From: Prolixibacteraceae bacterium
Lineage (GTDB): Bacteria; Bacteroidota; Bacteroidia; Bacteroidales; Prolixibacteraceae
NCBI GenBank assembly: GCA_019856515.1
Contig: CP082230.1
Coordinates: 1,612,001 to 1,676,000, forward strand
Length of the DNA: 64,000 bases
Direction of reading: 5' to 3'
Shown here: one piece after another, positions 61,162-64,000 of the stretch
How the letters are laid out: each line of letters begins with the position of its first letter
Numbering within the stretch: the stretch's first letter is position 1
Notes under the pieces: model-generated
Told to the model about the DNA's origin: nothing
What the model saw: the letters and a program-made list of their open reading frames with translations, nothing else
Database searches by the model: none
Translations under genes and position numbers: made by a program

Positions 61162-64000
61162 ATGAGTTTCTTTAAGATATACAAAGCATCTGCAGGATCA
61201 GGAAAGACTTATAGTATTACCCGAGAGTACTTATTACTTATTCTAGAGGACCCTCAAAAATATAGTAATATTCTTGCTGTTACTTTTACCAATAAAGCGA
61301 CTTCGGAGATGAAGAGTCGTATTTTACAGGAACTCTCGATTATTGCCAAAGGCGAGTCATCGGATCATTTGGAAGCAATATGTAAGAAACTAGATAAGCC
61401 TGAGAACTATGTACGTAAGGTGGCCCATTCCATTCTATCGAGAATTCTTAAAGATTATGCTCGCTTCTCGGTAAGTACCATTGACAGTTTCTTTCAGAAA
61501 GTGATTCGTTCGTTTTCTAGAGAAGTACAGTTACATGCGGCTTATAATCCAGAGCTGGATCACCAGCAGATACTTAGTGAGGCAGTGGATCGTTTGTTTA
61601 TGGAGGTAGATCATAATCTACCTTTGAAACAGTGGTTATTGGAGTATGCAGACGATAGAATCGAGCAAGGCAAGAGGTGGAACTTTAGGCAAGAGCTTGA
61701 GAATAAAGGTGGTCTTATCTTTCAAGAAGACTTCAAGAACTTTGGTCCTGAAATTATTGATAAACTAAGAGATAGAGCCTTTTTGCAAGGCTATATCACA
61801 GAGCTTAAAACGGTGATTTTAAGCTATGAAGATCGTATGAAAGAGATCGGATCACATGCGGTAAAGATGATTGATGATTCGAGTGTTGCCCTGAATGATT
61901 TTAAGTTCGGAAAGTCAGGAGTTGCAAACACTTTTTATAAGATTACAGATAAAGAAGAGTACTACTTTGAGTTGGGAAGTAGGGCATTAAAAGCCATTGA
62001 CGATGCTACACAATGGGTCACTGCCACAAAGCCCAATGGAGTAAAGGGTGAGATTGAAAGACTCTTTAGCGACGGGTTGAATGACGATCTAAAATCCATT
62101 ATGGCTTTGATGGAGACAGATGCCCCAAGGGTTTACACGGCCAAGTTAATTCTACCACAGTTAAGAGGAATTGGAGTGATGATGGATATTGCCAAGCACG
62201 TGTCAGAGATCTCCAAAGAGAAGAACCTTCTGCTCTTATCAGATTCGTCACAACTACTATTATCTGTGATTGAAGATGACAGTTCCCCATTTGTATTTGA
62301 GAAGATGGGAGAAACCTACAAGCACTTTATGCTAGATGAGTTTCAGGATACATCAAAACTTCAATGGCAGAACTTCTTTCCTTTGATCAACAATGCCCTT
62401 TCGGAAGGAAACTTTTCGATGGTCGTTGGAGATGTGAAGCAGTCTATCTATCGTTGGAGAAATAGTGACTGGCAACTGCTGGCAAAGAAAGTGCCGTATG
62501 ATCTTCGCCATTATAAACCAGAAGATGTCACATTGGAGACGAACTGGAGGAGTACAAAGAATGTGATTACCTTCAACAATACCATGTTTCATTTTGGATC
62601 AGCTATTGTACAGGCTGATTTTAATGAGGATATCGAATCGCGCCCTATTGAAGAGCTGTTCAAAAACGATTTAAAACAACGTATCACCGAAGCCTATCAA
62701 GATCAGTTCCAGCACTATTCAGGAAAGAAAGAGAACGAAGGTCAGGTACAGGTCGAGTTTATTCCATCAGAGGAGATGGATTCCAATGAAGCGTCGTTAG
62801 AGCGTATGCTTCTGCAGATTGAACACTACCGTAATCAAGGTTATCGTTATGGTGAGATGGCTATCTTGGTTCGTAAAGTATCCGAAGGAAATATGATTGC
62901 CAACCGCATTATGGATCATGCAACAGAGACCCATAATAGTGATATGAAGGTAGTATCTAATGACTCATTATATATTGCCAATGCACTCACCGTACAATTT
63001 GTGATTCATGCTTTGCGGTACCTTATTGATATGAATACCTTAGACTATACCTCTATGCGTGGTATCTTCTTACGCTATATCTTTCCATCATTGGATGCAG
63101 GAACGCAAAACCTTATACGCACCAACTCAGCAGATGGCCAATTGTCATTGTTGTTAGAAAACCCTTTTCCTCAGAAAGAGGATGAGATATTCAATTGTAA
63201 AGAGGTCTCTTCATTTCATTTCTTTGATCAATTCTTTAAAGAAGAGACGTTAGAGAGTTTGAAATTTCGCCCATTATATGAGTTGGTAGAGTTGGTTATC
63301 AACTATTTTCATCTAGAGAAAGTTCATAATGAATGGCCGTACCTTCAATCTCTTCTAGATAGTATATTGGAATACTCAAGGATGGAGTCGGCGGATATTG
63401 CCTCGTTTATTGAGTGGTGGAATCACAAAGGAGCCAAAAAGACATTGGTGTTATCCGAAGAGATTGATGCGATCAAGATCTATACCGTACACAAATCCAA
63501 AGGTCTGGAATTTAAGGTTGTAATGATCCCATTTTGTAATTGGGACCTCTATCCATCCTCCATGTTACCCAATACCTTATGGTGTCAAACAGAGGAGGCT
63601 CCTTTCTCTTCGTTAAGCACCATTCCTGTTCAATATAGTAGTACCATGGCCAAATCCCTATTTGCTCCATACTACTATCAAGAGAAAATTATGGGGGCTA
63701 TTGATAACCTTAACCTACTCTATGTCGCTCTCACTAGAGCTGAAGAAGCTCTATGGCTGGGGATACCTCAACCAAAGAAGAAGTCAAAAAGCCTGAAAAG
63801 TGTTGGAGATCTCATATACCTTATGATGAACTCAATGCCTGCCATGGATAGTGATGATAGAGAACGTTTTATCGAATTTGGCGAACATTTTGATATAGAG
63901 ACAACCAAATTTGATTTTGGCACTTTGCCTGTCATATCTACGGAAAAAGAGTCTATCGAAGAGAAGCCAACCAAAGGGTTTCCTGTCGCCTCCTCTACAC
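61162..64000 (+). CDS. UvrD/RecB-like (AddA-type) helicase, 3' end cut by window edge
   Basis: At least 946 codons, open to the window end. SF1A helicase motifs in order: FKIYKASAGSGKTYSITREYL (Walker A), VTFTNKATSEMKSRIL (Ia), STIDSFFQKVIRSF, HFMLDEFQDTSKLQW (Walker B), MVVGDVKQSIYRWRN (III), LETNWRSTKNVI (IV), IYTVHKSKGLEFKVVMIPF (V) and LYVALTRAEEALWLG (VI). The Bacteroidota AddA-type protein normally ends in a RecB nuclease domain, which would lie beyond this window, and pairs with a PD-(D/E)XK AddB-type partner. It acts in double-strand-break repair. Confidence 0.93.
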   Translation, partial: MSFFKIYKASAGSGKTYSITREYLLLILEDPQKYSNILAVTFTNKATSEMKSRILQELSIIAKGESSDHLEAICKKLDKPENYVRKVAHSILSRILKDYARFSVSTIDSFFQKVIRSFSREVQLHAAYNPELDHQQILSEAVDRLFMEVDHNLPLKQWLLEYADDRIEQGKRWNFRQELENKGGLIFQEDFKNFGPEIIDKLRDRAFLQGYITELKTVILSYEDRMKEIGSHAVKMIDDSSVALNDFKFGKSGVANTFYKITDKEEYYFELGSRALKAIDDATQWVTATKPNGVKGEIERLFSDGLNDDLKSIMALMETDAPRVYTAKLILPQLRGIGVMMDIAKHVSEISKEKNLLLLSDSSQLLLSVIEDDSSPFVFEKMGETYKHFMLDEFQDTSKLQWQNFFPLINNALSEGNFSMVVGDVKQSIYRWRNSDWQLLAKKVPYDLRHYKPEDVTLETNWRSTKNVITFNNTMFHFGSAIVQADFNEDIESRPIEELFKNDLKQRITEAYQDQFQHYSGKKENEGQVQVEFIPSEEMDSNEASLERMLLQIEHYRNQGYRYGEMAILVRKVSEGNMIANRIMDHATETHNSDMKVVSNDSLYIANALTVQFVIHALRYLIDMNTLDYTSMRGIFLRYIFPSLDAGTQNLIRTNSADGQLSLLLENPFPQKEDEIFNCKEVSSFHFFDQFFKEETLESLKFRPLYELVELVINYFHLEKVHNEWPYLQSLLDSILEYSRMESADIASFIEWWNHKGAKKTLVLSEEIDAIKIYTVHKSKGLEFKVVMIPFCNWDLYPSSMLPNTLWCQTEEAPFSSLSTIPVQYSSTMAKSLFAPYYYQEKIMGAIDNLNLLYVALTRAEEALWLGIPQPKKKSKSLKSVGDLIYLMMNSMPAMDSDDRERFIEFGEHFDIETTKFDFGTLPVISTEKESIEEKPTKGFPVASST

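Overview
The window comes from an AT-rich marine-type member of the Bacteroidota, most likely class Bacteroidia (Marinilabiliales/Prolixibacteraceae-like). The evidence is mixed. Promoters repeatedly show the Bacteroidota -7 box TAnnTTTG, sometimes with a TTTG box upstream, and there are no clear Shine-Dalgarno sites. Lineage-typical genes include a FeoA-FeoB fusion, the type IX secretion gene porT beside ubiE, DUF3822 beside rsmD, a DUF6175-like gene, and a sulfatase/GH2 cluster. The species assignment is inference.

Layout. 1-5.1 kb: partial feoAB, a thiamine-binding-type protein, three tandem tRNA-Arg(ACG), a lactonase-like lipoprotein and ridA. 5.6-8.5 kb: a GH20-like lipoprotein that lacks the catalytic Asp-Glu pair, and a small membrane protein. 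8.5-14.6 kb (minus): tilS, a YhdH-type oxidoreductase, pepT and a TPR protein. 14.8-15.2 kb: four tRNA-Leu(UAG). 15.5-18.5 kb: an OmpP1/FadL-like barrel and a Ser/Arg/Tyr-rich repeat lipoprotein. 18.6-21.7 kb (plus): proS and an Xaa-Pro aminopeptidase. 21.9-26.2 kb (minus): an AIR-synthase-related gene, ubiE, porT and a COG2509 flavoprotein, probably one operon. 26.4-30.2 kb: a CapA-type protein, three tRNA-Asp(GUC), rsmD, DUF3822 and a membrane-anchored pseudopilin-like protein. 30.3-37.4 kb: a RecD-like helicase, a DUF2750 protein, guaA, a fructosamine-kinase-family/LMW-phosphatase pair, a small beta-barrel and an acyltransferase. 37.5-41.9 kb (minus): a tightly packed five-gene operon of exported proteins of unknown function. 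42.3-42.5 kb: a fold-back inverted-repeat element. 42.7-45.5 kb: a small membrane protein, a SulP transporter and a beta-carbonic anhydrase, a plausible bicarbonate module. 45.6-51.3 kb: an insertion-sequence hotspot. 51.4-57.6 kb (minus): a GH2 beta-galactosidase and two sulfatases. 58.0-64.0 kb: a XAT/CatB-like acetyltransferase, an inositol-monophosphatase-family gene next to a small-molecule kinase, a DsrE/YedF-like protein and the 5' part of a RecB/AddA-like helicase.

The clearest structural result is a three-layer nest. A membrane protein gene (47044-51299) is split by an IS1380-family element with a 5-bp TTATA duplication. That element's transposase is in turn split by an IS1182-family element with a CTAG duplication. 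Removing both insertions with one duplication copy each restores both reading frames. A further IS4-type element with 15-bp inverted repeats lies just upstream. The best candidates for undescribed biology are the five-gene exported operon, the fold-back element and the catalytic-dyad-less GH20 protein. All function calls rest on motif recognition by eye, not on database searches.
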